Shown here piece after piece: positions 35,310-47,579 of a stretch of DNA of 64,000 nt. The stretch lies in assembly GCA_025677815.1 (NCBI GenBank), contig JAIXMP010000020.1, positions 682,001-746,000 on the forward strand, read 5' to 3'. Source of the stretch: Phascolomyces articulosus (Eukaryota; Mucoromycota; Mucoromycetes; Mucorales; Lichtheimiaceae). The position numbers and the translations under genes were made by a program. Below the pieces are notes generated by a model. That model searched no databases, was not told the origin of the DNA, and worked only from the letters and a program-made list of their open reading frames with translations. Position 1 is the stretch's first letter. The number at the start of each line of letters is the position of its first letter.

Positions 35310-38148
35310 ATGAAGTGATTGACTTGACTCAATGGACTTTGGAGGTGATCCGTACTCGTCCAAATGTCTTACCATCAATATGTATATATTGTCAACTCGC
35401 ATTGGCTTATGGATACAATGAACAATCTCCCAAGGCATCCACAATGATGGACATCGTTTTCCAAAAGGCACCTCATTTCCCAGAAGGATATATCTGTAGA
35501 AGCAAATTGTATCTTATGCAAGGTTTGCTAACGCGTGCCATAGAAACAATCAATCATACAATCAATCATACAATTTTATTACAACAACGTGTCGCTACTA
35601 CTGTATTGTTATTATTATCACAACAGAACGAGCAAGAGCAACAAAGATGGTTTGATAAAAACTACTATTATTGAAAGCATGTCATTGAATTTGAGTCTAT
35701 TCGGTTCCACCATATCAGAGAAATGATACGACGTTTCATTAAGTTACGTGTGATTGCGTATGGACACATTGGGCACTTTGTCAAGGCTTTCAAGGATATC
35801 CATCAACTCTCAAACCTTCATCCTGCTACACCAGACCTATTTTTATGGGCAAGTCAACTCTGCTTGATACGAGGCTTCAAAAGGCGTGCGCTAGAAAAAG
35901 AAGATGAGGGTTTAAAACAATTCCCCCAAGTTCAACATTTGAATCATCAAGCGACAGTATTACTATAACAACAACGGCGATTGGATATCCTGGTGATAGT
36001 CCCTTTGGAAATTGCAGATCATATTCTTGGACACTTGAATCCAGTGAATAATGTATTATGGCCATCGCGATCCTTACTCACAGTATCAAAAGCATGGCGA
36101 TCCAGAATTCTAAACTCTCCTACTCTTTGGTCTTACACGGATGCGTTTTATATGTTTGGTGAAAATAATGCGGGTCAGAATGTAATTAATGCCATTCATC
36201 GCTTTTCCAATATTTTGCCCATGGTAAATCATAATATCAATAAACTTAATATCCGTGTGAATCCTCAAACAAAAACCTAACAATATTTAACGTTTGTTCA
36301 ACAAGTAAAGATTGGAAATTTCATCCATCTTCGCACACTCTTTGTATTCTGTAAGTTATTTTTCCATTGTAGTATATGTTTGCATTGTTATAATATAATA
36401 TCCCGAAAGATGATATGAGAGGATCAAGGAAAAGGAAGTAAAAGAGCACAACAATTACATTTAACGTTCAATGCTCTTGTGCAAATTGTTCTCGTTATGC
36501 AATATAAATAATGATGGTGAATTTCTTTCTTTTATTTTTATATGTTAGCTCAAAACTGGGACTTATGGGATAGGAGTCAATATTCCAATTGTTCAACTAT
36601 GTTATCTATATTACACCATATTGACAGTCGATTAACCAAATTGGATATCACCCAACCTCCTGTTTCTTACAAAAACAGTTTCCTGCAGCATACGTTATTA
36701 GTATTCTCCCTTTGCCCGAATCTGAAGTCATTTCTATAGAAGAATGTTCGTTCTCATGGTTTCAATCTGTTTCTAATGAAGAGGAAGAGTCACCGGACAG
36801 TAATAATAACAATGATATACTTTCAACAATCACAAGATTATTACATCAACAACAACAAAATCATGATCAAGATGCGCATAGCAAAGCAAAACCCATAATT
36901 TTTTGAAAAATATGACAGCACTTGAACAGCTCCTTCTCGAGGGTAAGGATATTGCGGATTACACTTTACAAATGATTCTTGGGTTATGTCCACACTTGAA
37001 ATATTTTGAAATCCATGGATATAGGAAAAATCATGGAGAAAGGATTACACGAATATTTCGGCAACACTGTCACAATTTACATTACTTTGTATCCAACACG
37101 CCTATACCATCCCCTAACAACGATTCTGAACGACTTATATCCCATATACTTTCACGATAGTTACGATGGATGAACATAATACATCAGTTAACATGGACTA
37201 TTATGATTAACATGATAATGATGATCTTGATGGACCCCAGTTACATTGTCTTTACAGTACCGATTATAGAGTTAGCTTTTCTGCACGACTGTCTTTACTT
37301 TCCACCTACAGTAATACACTCAAGAAGTTGGACTTACTCATGGATAAGGATCCAGCTGATACATGGGCAACGAATCCATTGGTTGTTATACGACGATTCA
37401 CCTTTCCTGCATTACGCAAATTGATGCTCACCGTAAGACGTGATACAGATAGAGAGGCTGTATACTTACTTCAATCTTTTCCTTTACTTGAGAATGTTGC
37501 GACGCACCGATATAGCCCGGGGTATCCTTTCATCGATGACAACAGACCATTTACCTCGTCTTGAACAACTTGATATCATTTCACATGAAAAAAAAAATTG
37601 CCAGATATTTATAAAGATCTTGCTATTTTATTAGAATCGCATTATTCCCAAGATCCACCATTAAATAATCTAACAACAACATTTCAAACATCACTTCGAA
37701 TAATCACACTTTCTCATTTTAATATAACACCTTCCTCCAACGTGTTGATGTTACTTGCTGAGCTTCCTAAACTGGAAAAACTCAAATTATTCAAGTTGCA
37801 TATTTCCAAAGAAGCTATGGATACATTTGTAAATAGTTTATTACTAGTCAATACGTCGTCGTCGTCACTTCCATTAAAACATTTGACTCTTGCTTTCTTG
37901 GAGGATGTGGTCATGAATGATACAACCCATGTCGTGTGTTCTATTTCTACACTCAGAAGTTTAAAAAATTAAAGATCACGAATGAGTGTTTGGATTATTT
38001 TGTAAAAGCAGCTCCACGATTGGAACGGCTTATAGCTCAACAGTGTCGTATGGTTTCAGAAGATGTAATCCAACAAGCAAAAGAAAGTGGGGTGAAAAAT
38101 GTTTTTTTCTCTCCTCCTATATTTTTTTTTAAAAAAAGCGTCGTTTGA
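35310..38148 (+). pseudogene. Broken TPR / F-box / LRR gene
   Basis: Pieces of one TPR-F-box-LRR protein run in order along the plus strand but cannot be read through. The TPR part (LALAYGYNEQSPKASTMMDIVFQKAPHF..., about 35315-35671) meets an in-frame TGA at 35672. The same frame continues to a TAA at 35966, then immediately into the F-box (LDILVIVPLEIADHILGHLNPVN; about 35981-36115) and to a third stop (TAA at about 36278). After a plausible intron (about 36351-36548) LRR segments continue (NWDLWDRSQYSN, LCPNLKSF) with frame changes near 36720, 36905, 37165, 37320, 37590 and 37940. No ATG starts the TPR part convincingly. It is a paralogue of the intact gene at 19-21.5 kb by domain order; the sequence similarity between them is modest. 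It is reported as seen, broken. Confidence 0.8.
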
Positions 38149-38895
38149 GTGTCATCAGGTAATGTTATATATAATTACATAATGTACATGTTAATCCACT
38201 TATCTCATCATCTATTATTATGTATTGCTATATATAAGGAAATCTTGCTGACTATGTGTGCAACTCATTAATTATTGTTCCACCGTGATCTTTTTTTTTT
38301 AAAAAAAAATAAGCAATAGTTTTAGAACCAAATTTTGTGTTGTTGGACCCTGAAAAAAAAAAGATAATCTTTTTCCTATTTCAACAATGTATAATCTGAG
38401 TATATTCTTGTTGCTTCTAATTAGAAACTCATTAAGATAAAGTATTTTAAAAACTTATCCGCATATTATAATAGTTATACATTGGGCTTATCGATAAAAT
38501 ATATCATTTAACCATGAATAGCATAGCTCTGTTCGTCGACGACTATAATAGTACATATCCTAAATGATGAAATATGTATAGAGTATGCATCTATTCACAT
38601 GATGTATATGATATGCAACTCAATTGATCCTTTTACTTCTTCTGCATCCATGAAAGGGGAAAATTTGTCATTGTACTTTTGCTGAAGGATGACAACATCT
38701 TGGACTTTATTTCTATTGCATTTGCTTATATAATGTATCTTTTTAATCCTCTCAGTTAGTCATGCTGCCTTATTCAACTTGTTCTTTCTCACGATTAATT
38801 GAGAAATCATATCCAGAGTAATCCAATCCACCATTTTTTTTCCATATTCAACTGGATGAGTGTGTGATCACAAAAATGTAAAGTTTCATATTTGG

Positions 38896-38926
<31 letters not shown>

Positions 38927-40151
38927 GACGTTGTCCGTTGAGCCGGTGACGGGTTATGTTTAAGAAACAATTCGTTGGATGACGAGAGAGATGTGTGTAA
39001 TGATAACAAAGAAAATGAAAAAAAGGGTCCTCTTTTTGCGGGAGTTTTCTTTTTTTTTTTTACAAGTAAATTGCGTAAGAAACAAACAGGGTCCAGATGG
39101 AAAATGATAATAAAAAAAGTTTCAGGGTTCAGTTTCTTTATGGGCGGGGTATCCGTTATACAATAAACAATTAAATCAACGCAAAACGATGATGAAATAG
39201 CTTTTTCATCCCCGCTTATTTTCGTACTCCAATCGTTTTTATACTTATTCACTTTTTTTTTCAAATGAGATTAGTGTTTTATATATATTATGCAAAATGA
39301 CAAATGCATCATGATCATATGCATTCATATTATAGGTCAGTGTGTGATCACCCGGTTATACTTCATTCAGTTGGAAGTATCAGTAGTTTTGGAAGTTAGA
39401 AAAATAAAAAAAAAACGAAACCCGGAGAAACTTTTTTTTATTTTAGATCGGCGATTTTTTATGTTTGGTCCTATTAAAATGAATAAAAACAAAAGAAAAT
39501 TTCTTTTCAGGGTGTTACTTTATTAAAAAAAACAAGGGCTCCGAAAAAAATGTGAGGGAAAGATGAGTCAGCCATGATTCTTGAATCGTCAGGGTCGGAG
39601 ACCACTGAACAGGGACCGTTAGGTAATCAGATGATAGCCAATCAAACTATGCATGCGTCATGAAAGTAACCATAACATCATCATCCATCCTCCATCCTTA
39701 TGATTCGGGAAACTATGGTTTTTTTTACACACACACAAACCATATAGAGATAAATCTCAAGAAACTATTAAATTAAGAATAGAAAGAGTTCATTCATTTA
39801 TTGATATTATAGGATATGTCAAAAAAAAATGGACATCTTGAAGAAGTGCGTGGATTGAGTGTGAGGGGTTTTTCTTTTATCAACATAAAACAAATACGTT
39901 ATAATATAAAAAAAAATAGTTGAGAAAGAAAAAAAAACAGGGACCCTTTTCATCATCTTCATTTTTTTATGTAATCAGCTGAGGGCGATATCGAATAGTA
40001 TTCTTTCGTTCTTTTTTTTTGTTTTTTTTTGTTTTATATAGCTTCAGAAACCCTTTTTCTTTTTCTCTTTTTTTCTTCTTCTTCTTCTTCTTTAACTTTT
40101 TCCCTCAAAATACCCCTTCTCTTTTCATCCTTATAACACAACTAAAATAAC
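38149..40151. other. 2-kb intergenic region upstream of the deaminase
   Basis: AT-rich with long A and T runs. Open frames at 38848-39264 (-) and 38975-39166 (+) overlap each other on opposite strands and are low complexity (poly-Phe and poly-Lys), so neither is accepted. The last 200 bases are promoter-like. Confidence 0.5.
40051..40106 (+). promoter_or_regulatory. Pyrimidine-rich promoter tract of the deaminase gene
   Basis: CCCTTTTTCTTTTTCTC followed by a (CTT)n run, ending 45 bases before the ATG at 40152. A GTTTTATATAGC word at 40031-40042 could be the TATA element. Role inferred from position. Confidence 0.45.
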
Positions 40152-41688
40152 ATGAGATTGATTATCCGTGAAGATTACAGTGAAGTTTCTGGTTATATTG
40201 GTAAGGTTTCTTGGTACCTCCTTGAACACAAAAAGAAGGTTTTGCTATTCCATGCGTATCATCTTATATAGAGTGACACATTATTAAAATAAACGTTATT
40301 CTTTTTTAACTATTAGCCAAGTATATCAAGGAACGTATTCGGCAATTCAAGCCAACCGCCGAACGACCTTTTGTTCTCGGTCTTCCTACCGGTTCATCTC
40401 CTATTGGTACCTATAAGGCTTTAGTCGAACTTCATAAGGCCGGTGAGCTTTCTTTCGAACATGTGGTCACTTTTAATATGGATGAATACGTTGGTTTACC
40501 GCGTGATCATCCTGAATCTTATCATTCTTTCATGTGGAAGAACCTCTTTATGCATGTCGATATCAAGCCTGAAAATGTCAATATCTTGGATGGTAACGCT
40601 GAAGATTTGGATGAAGAATGTAAACGCTTCGAAGCTGAAATTGCTCGTGTCGGTGGTATCGAATTGTTCTTGGGTGGTATTGGTCCTGATGGTCATATTG
40701 CTTTCAATGAACCTGGTTCTAGTTTAACAAGTCGTACTCGTGTCAAGACACTTGCTTATGAAACTATCATTGCTAATGCTCGTTTCTTTGATGGTGATGT
40801 CAGCAAAGTACCAAAACTTGCCTTGACTGTCGGAGTAGCGTAAGTAGTCCCGAAAGAAAGACATTTCACATCTTACATATGAAAAATGAAGATGAATAAC
40901 TTATAATGGATGTTATATAGAACTGTCATGGATGCTCGTGAAGTGTGCATTATTATTACCGGTGCTCATAAGGTAAGGACTTTTTGGAATAGGGAAAAAT
41001 AAAATAATTGAGATATGGGTGTTTTGAACCCTTTTTTTTCTCATTATGGAGGGTTTTTTGGTTATAAATCAATCGGGAAAAGAAAATGTGGAAAAAAGTA
41101 AGAACCCTTGGGAAATCCTGGTGTAACTGATAAGGGACAATTATTTTTATTTAGTCAATTGCTCTTGCCAAATGTATTGAAGATGGTGTGAACCATATGT
41201 GGACAGTTTCGGCAGTACAAATGCACCCCAAGGGTCTGATTGTGTGTGATGAGGACGCGACCCTGGAATTACACGTAAAGGTAAATAAGAACACCCCACT
41301 TATAGAGTACAGAAGGGAAAAAAAGAAGGTTTATAATGAGAAATAGATTGGTTCCCCTCTTTTTTGCACCACTATCCATATTTCATCTTCTTGTGCCACT
41401 TTCCCACACACCAAGCTGTTGCTGATCTAATTGTTATATATTTAATTATAGACCGTCAAGTATTTCAAGTCTATTGAACATGTGCATCATTCACTTATTG
41501 GTGCTGAAAACTTGTCGCTTCAAGGTAAGATTTGGGAATAGGATACAATATAAACAATCTCCGTAAAAACTAGTTGGCTACGTTTACTAATAAGCCTCAC
41601 TTTTTTTATTATTATTTTTATCTTAGGTGGTGTCAAACAACTTCGAATTGCTACTTCACCTACTAATCCAAAGGCTCCTTTTGAATAA
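40152..41688 (+). CDS. NAG1: Glucosamine-6-phosphate deaminase (NagB/Nag1 type)
   Basis: Six exons, 40152-40200, 40317-40839, 40921-40972, 41155-41280, 41452-41524 and 41627-41688, encode 294 residues. The enzyme converts glucosamine-6-phosphate to fructose-6-phosphate and ammonia in the cytosol. Motifs: [13 protein letters not shown] (phosphate/sugar binding, 37-49), FNMDEYVGL with the catalytic Asp at 72, and [17 protein letters not shown] with Asp141, His143 and Glu148, exactly the positions numbered in the Escherichia coli enzyme. The C-terminus is slightly longer than bacterial NagB. Introns are 81-182 bp. It stands 0.65 kb upstream of, and in the same orientation as, a divergent hexokinase; in other fungi the deaminase and GlcNAc kinase genes often sit together. 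A TTTTTCTTT-rich leader precedes the start. Confidence 0.95.
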
Positions 41689-42335
41689 ACGAATATCAAT
41701 GAAGAAGAAATACAAGATTATTTCTTTTTTCTTTTACATAATATATTACCACAAACAATCCATCCATCAATAACTCATTCCAAATCACACAATTATATAA
41801 TATCATTATCACCCACACTCCTACACACTCCCAAGAACCCTTATTTGTGCATTTATAACTCTATTCTTTTTTTTCTCATGTTATCATCTTTTTCTTCATT
41901 TTTTTTAACCTAAATAAATATTCCAAAGGATTATAAAAATAAAACTCGTGGCTACACAGGGAAAAATGAGGAAAGGAAACAGGGTTCAGCACAACAGGTT
42001 TTCTAAGCATTCAGGGTCTCAGGGAACGATTCGTCTGTGCTACGAGAAAATACCACCTGACACACCGCAAACGGGCACAACCCATTCAATCTCACACTCA
42101 GCCTTTTTCTCAAAAGGTGATAAAAAAAACACACTTTTTTCTTTCTTTCTTTCTTTCTCTCTCTCTCTCTTCTTCTTTTTATACTTCTTTCCCTCTTTTT
42201 CCCTTTATTTTTTTATACCTATTCTTCTTTATAAATATCCTAAATCATAGCCTATCCTGCATTTTCTATTTTCAACGAAAAAAATCAACTATATACTAAA
42301 AAAAAGAAGATATATATATTTATATAAAAAAAATA
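41689..42335. other. Intergenic between deaminase and hexokinase
   Basis: Contains the deaminase 3' end (T-rich, AATAAATA near 41912), a less AT-rich patch at 41950-42110 (GGGTCTCAGGGAACG, CACCGCAAACGGGC) that may be an upstream regulatory region of the hexokinase, and the pyrimidine tract listed separately. An open frame at 41948-42250 runs through this promoter and is not accepted. Confidence 0.45.
42135..42210 (+). promoter_or_regulatory. Pyrimidine-rich promoter tract of the hexokinase gene
   Basis: A 75-base C/T tract with (CTTT)n and (CT)n units, ending about 125 bases upstream of the ATG at 42336. Inferred core promoter element. Confidence 0.45.
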
Positions 42336-44332
42336 ATGTCTAACGAAAACAATAGAATTGTAAATCGTTTGGGTTGGATCCATGAACAATTTACTCTAAC
42401 ACCCGATATTTATAAATCTATTGTCAAAGGATTTAAAGAAGAATGCGAACAAGGTCTTAATACCGCATCAGCATCAGGTTTAGCAACCATGATCCCATCG
42501 TATGTGACTCGACTTCCAACAGGACATGAAACAGGCACCTATCTTGCACTGGATATTGGTGGTAGTACATTACGTGTCTGTGCTGTACAACTTTTAGGTC
42601 AAGGTCAGGTCAATGTAACGGAAGTAAAACGTTTAATTACGGACCCCCTTCGTGCCTCTTCTACCATTGTATTCTTCGACTGGATCGCTGACACCGTTGC
42701 GGAGCTCTATGCATTACTGCCAGAGGAAACACGTGATGATACATCACCACCACTCGCTATGGGCGTAAGCTGGAGTTTTCCATTAGAGTAAATAATATAT
42801 GATTTTATTAAACTTGCACATCCACACACACACACACCCCTTATCCCTTCTCATTTAAATTTATTAGTCAAACAGGGATATCCAAAGGTACCATTCTCCG
42901 AATGGGCAAGGGATTTACACTTGAAGGGATCGATGGTGAAGATCTTGCCACTTTATTTCTGCAAGCTTTTCAGCGCAAAGTAAATGAATTTTTCTTTTTC
43001 TTCACACTCTATTTTTTTTTAAGTTACAACTTATCAACCTATTTTTATAATGATGTAGAATATTCGAGTGATTGTTACAGCTATTGTCAATGATACCATT
43101 GGGGCTCTTGTTGCTCACGCATATAGTAATTCCCAAACACGCATTGGATTTATTTATGGTACAGGTGTCAATGCCGCTTATGCAGAAAAAGTATCCAAGA
43201 TTATCAAATTAAATGTGGCAGAATGGCAAGATAGTGCTACCGAAATGCTTGTCAATACCGAAATTGATATTTTTGGCAATGAATCTTATTTACCCATCAC
43301 ACGATTCGATCGTGCTTTGGATGCAAGTCATGCACAACCCGGATTTCAACCTTATGAAAAAATGATGTCAGGGGCCTATCTAGGTGAATTGGTTCGCTTG
43401 GTGGCTATTGATCTTGTGAATGACAAGGAATTATTTCAAGGTCATGTCCCCTCTTTGTTTAGTGAACCTTGGTCATTTTTAACTGCTCATATGAGCGAAA
43501 TCGAAGGGTAAGATAAACATCCCTTCTTTTTTATTTATTATTATTTGTTTATGATATTGATGATGTCAATAACAACACATTTATATATAACAGATACCCT
43601 CGAGATGGTCAACTTGTACAACGAGTTACTCATATACTCCAATTTACAGATAATTATACACCCAATGAATCTGATGTCAATACTCTATTGGATATTTGTT
43701 CCATGGTCTCTACGCGTGCAGCTGGTCTTGCTGCAGCTGCCATGGTAGCTATTATTGAACAACAAACCATCGAACCCAATGAGGACATTGTCATTGGTGT
43801 CAATGGAACGACATTCGAAATGTACCCACGCATGCCTGAACGCATTCATGAAGCATTAGAACAATGGTATGGTCAAGATATTGCAAAACATATTAAACTT
43901 GAAGTTGCTCGTGACGGTGGTAGTATCGGTGCCGCATTGGTTGCTATGTTATATCAAGAACAGTAAGAACACTCTTCTTCTCTCTCATTTTTTTTTATAA
44001 TGAAACAATGACTAAATATTTTTCTCCATATTTGTTTTATTAGTGTCCAATCGAGTGCACAAAGTATTTCATCATCAACGGCAGGAGAACAATCTCAACC
44101 AAATCATAATAATAAAAATAACAATCATCTGGATCGTCATTCTTCATCAACAGAAGATCTTCAACAAACTCGTCATCGTCGCCGTCGTCAGAGTCATAAA
44201 GGACAATGTGCACCTCTTTTCGATTGTTTCTTTGGTTGGTTACCATGGTGGAAACAAAGTAAACAGGAACCTCCATTTGAATCTGTATCTTCTTTATCAG
44301 TCACTAAAGATGAAAAGCAACATACTCCATAA
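42336..44332 (+). CDS. Divergent hexokinase, probable N-acetylglucosamine kinase, with long C-terminal extension
   Basis: Five exons, 42336-42787, 42868-42979, 43059-43507, 43594-43962 and 44044-44332, encode 556 residues. Hexokinase motifs: phosphate-1 loop LALDIGGSTLR (70-80; usually GGTN), WSFPLDQTGISKG in the sugar-binding region, and catalytic Asp200 in VNDTIGAL. The usual W-T-K-G before the second sugar loop is M-G-K-G here. Together with the adjacent GlcN-6-P deaminase this points to the fungal GlcNAc-kinase branch (Candida Hxk1/Nag5, Neurospora hxk-3), which makes GlcNAc-6-phosphate; glucose as substrate is not excluded. The catalytic fold should end near residue 460 (DGGSIGAALVAMLY). 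A 95-residue tail follows: Asn/His/Ser-rich, then Arg-rich (RHRRRRQSHKG), then a Cys/Trp/Phe patch (FDCFFGWLPWW). Its last exon is separate, so it could be an added exon. Confidence 0.85.
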
Positions 44333-45036
44333 TCGAATCGTTGACTTTTTATATTAACTATCGATCGATAACCACCACCTCTCTCTTTTTTTTTCTTTTT
44401 GCTATCCTATCTACTACAACCACTTTTATTTTTTTATACTCTATACACACATTCGATCGTTGGTCGTCACTTTCGTTATATACATTTTATCTTTCTTATT
44501 TTTCTCTTATTATTATTTTCTATTATTATTATTATTTTTTATCATTTAACCTTTTTTTCTTTTGGTGCTGGACACATATACACACTCACTTATTTACCCC
44601 ACTGACGCAAACAAACAACAACATATCATCACCATTCTTGTTGTATTTGGCAAAAAAAAATACCTCATCTTGAAGAAAGTATAATAGATGTTTTATATAA
44701 AAACCGTTGATGCTATACTATTATTATTCTATCCTATACATATTGAATGAATCCATTCATCTTTACTCAAAGATTTTGAATACAATACATCATTGTGAAA
44801 ATAGATAGATATAAGTATAGGAGAATGCAACATAATATAAAATGGAGTAATAGCTTTTAATTTTAGTTCTCGTTTCTTTTTAAATAGCAAATAATACAAA
44901 TAAGAAGATGGCTAATATAATTGAATGAATAATAATTATTGATGGATATCGTATTTTGGTGATGTATGTGTCTTTTTTAAAAAAGAAATGAGTATAAATG
45001 TGAATATATGCAAGTAATAAGTATTGTGTTATTGGT
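44333..45036. other. Convergent 3' intergenic region
   Basis: Between the hexokinase stop and the stop of the UHRF1-like gene on the other strand. Very T-rich on the plus strand in its first half. Overlapping frames at 44341-44673 and 44399-44605 are poly-Phe/Ser low complexity and rejected. It presumably holds both poly(A) sites. Confidence 0.5.
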
Positions 45037-47409
45037 TTAAATTGAGTTTTCAACATCATTGAGTAGCATTCGTCGTGATGCTTTTTGTGCACTTTGACGA
45101 GAGCTGGAGGATCGTTTTGCTGGAATTGTTTTTTGTGTCTTTGATGAAGGAGAGGATGCAGACGTGGGTTTTAGAACAACATAGGCAGAATTTAATGATT
45201 TCAATACATCAATTAGTTTTTGATTGATATGTTCTTTTGAAGCAATATCATCTGGAAGTTTGGTTCGACAATTGAAGCATGTATTGCTACTATCACGACG
45301 TAAGCAATTCAAGCAACAGATATGGCCACATGGGGTGGTGATCGGATTCTATATATTTATATTTTATAGGAAAGAAAGAAAAAAAAATATATTTTTTCTC
45401 AAAGTGAATAACTGCATGATATCAATAAATAAAATCAAATAGTTTTAAAAAAACCAACTTACACAGATGGGTATATTACATGCGCCACTAGAACAAACAA
45501 TCACTTCAGAAAAGATATAATGTAAGAACTCATATTCAGACCAAAAGACTTGAGATTTGACATCATCCCACACGCGTTTATCTTGTTCATCCGCATCCAT
45601 CAAATCGAGTGTCTTTTTGGGTATTTTGTATTGTACAAGCTGTGCATTCTTTTCACTATCCTGCATAATCATGCGAAGACCTCGTTTTTGAATCAATTCT
45701 TTGCCTTCAGTAGTCCATGGTGCAGGTTCAGGATCATCACGTCGCATCAAGAAACGCCATATTTTAAATCCACTCTTGCCCTTTTGTGGCCAATACTTGA
45801 CAATCTTGTATAATCCATCATAACGCACACCTTCTTCAGGTGCATATTTGGGATGATGTTTTGCCAAAGCAAAAGTACGACAGACACGAATCGGCCGACT
45901 CTTTTTCCAATCCGTTGCTTCTGCTCCTTTTTTGTCATCCACTTTGGCGGCACATGTTTTTGCCAAGGACAAGTTGAATCGTGTTAATTCTTGATCGGTG
46001 GCATGACCTCCCAACCGTTTGTTATTGGATAAATCACGACCTCCACTGCCTGTATAATAGAATTCGTCACCATGATCCGTATCATCTTCATAACCCGCAG
46101 ATAAGACAATGGACACAGCGCCTGTGGTGGATGAGCCAGCAATACCTCCAACAGGGGGTCTATATAGATAGAACCCCAGTTAACATGGTTTGTCGCCCTC
46201 TTCATTATTTGTATCTAATACCCATCTCATAATAAATGATCAGCATTTACCTGTGAACACCCCATTCACTTGTATTCATTCGATAAAGCCATGTTTGCCC
46301 ACAATAAATGCCAGGAATAGCACCAACATGTTCTTTAGGTACAATCACACATTCTGAATTTCGTCCAGAGCAAGATGATCCACCACCCCAGGTTTTCTTT
46401 GTGATTGCACCACGAGATTTAGACTTTTTGGAAGAAGACATATCTACTGCTTTTCCTGAACTAATCACAACTTCACCATCCGTGTTGACACACATAGGAC
46501 AATACCTAAATATATATTAAAAAAGGATCAGTTATTAATATGTTGTTTTTCTCTCTTATTCTTTTCTGAATCCGTCCGTTTCTTACCAATATTGTTCTTC
46601 AGGTACAGAGGTTAATCCTACACATTCCAAATGCCAGTACATATCGCATTGATCACAAATCTATCCAATATATATATATATATATATCTTTGTTGAGAAC
46701 TTTTTTTATATCCTTCACATTAATAAAATGAATGTTCGCTGTTACTTACCAAAGGATCTCCTGTTTTTTTAAAACATTTTGAACAACCACATTCAGAACA
46801 TTCTTGTACATTTTCATCATTATGACATGTCTTGCATTGATATGGTTTGAAGGGTTCTTCTGCAGATTTTTCTTTTGTTGGTGCTGATTCTTCATTTATA
46901 TCGAGAGATGCTGATGTTTCTATAGTAGATAATGCAGGTGTAGAAGACGATGATGATGAAGCAACACTGGATGGTTCTGGAGTAGGTGTACCCACAGCAG
47001 GGGATTCTTCTTTGACGGATACGTCTGCGTCTTCTGCTTCCACTTGTTCCTTTTGTGTCTTATCCACTGCTTGAACTAATACAAGTGTATTCTCTTTTAT
47101 GCCATACGTTAAAAATAGCTTAGCTGGTTTCCCATCCGAGCATTTATCCATGAGCTAAAAAAAAATAATAATGAAAGAGTATATTTAATGAATGAAAGTT
47201 GTCTGATTTATTTATTGACAGTCATTTTTATAGATCCATGAGCAAGAGGAATTTACCATTTTGCCTAGGGCAAATAAACGAACAGTAGTAGGATCGACTT
47301 GAAGTTTTTTAGCAACGGAATGTCGAAAACTTTCGACATCTTCACTTTTTGAAACTACCACAGTATATTTTTCTGAACTTAATCGTGGACAATGGAATAG
47401 AATGCGCAT
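45037..47409 (-). CDS. UHRF1-like Ubl-PHD-SRA-RING protein
   Basis: Six exons on the minus strand (47409-47257, 47154-46750, 46660-46587, 46505-46251, 46159-45463, 45348-45037) encode 631 residues. Order: ubiquitin-like domain (1-75, KLQVDPTTVRLFALGKM); low-complexity acidic/Ser linker (about 80-150); Cys-rich pre-PHD and PHD (158-216, CDQCDMYWHLECV, YWYCPMC); SRA/YDG domain (about 272-440; HRPPVGGIAG, SAGYEDDTDHGDEF, YTGSGGRDLS, RYDGLYKIVKYW); C-terminal RING (518-555; C535-x-H537-x2-C540-x2-C543-x8-C552-x2-C555). Family knowledge: UHRF1 recognises hemimethylated CpG through SRA and ubiquitinates histone H3 to recruit the maintenance methyltransferase. The SRA match is strong over its whole length. 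Odd: the linker has replaced the tandem-Tudor region of animal UHRF1, and the first RING pair is C-x4-C. No methyltransferase gene is in the window. The ATG at 47409 is the first in frame. Confidence 0.9.
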
Positions 47410-47579
47410 TGGGGGCAGGAGAAGTGACAATAAGGAGGAGGGGAGTGGAGTGGAAGAAGAAAAAAGAAAAAAAGGATATGCGTGTGTGTGTATGGTGTTA
47501 CAAACTTTTCGTGACTTTTTACACGCGATTTTTTTTTTTCAAGTAAACTTTTCATTTTTGGAACGCGTTTTCTATACTT

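Noticed and set aside
38848..39264. 138-codon minus-strand frame upstream of the deaminase
   Set aside because: Made of poly-Phe, poly-Lys and Ser runs from A/T homopolymers, overlaps a plus-strand frame of the same kind and has no splice or family support.
42117..42299. Small plus frame upstream of the hexokinase
   Set aside because: It is the poly-pyrimidine promoter read as poly-Phe/Ser/Leu.
47257..47430. Extended UHRF1-like start 7 codons upstream (TTG)
   Set aside because: The upstream codon is TTG, not ATG; the ATG at 47409 fits the start of the ubiquitin-like domain.
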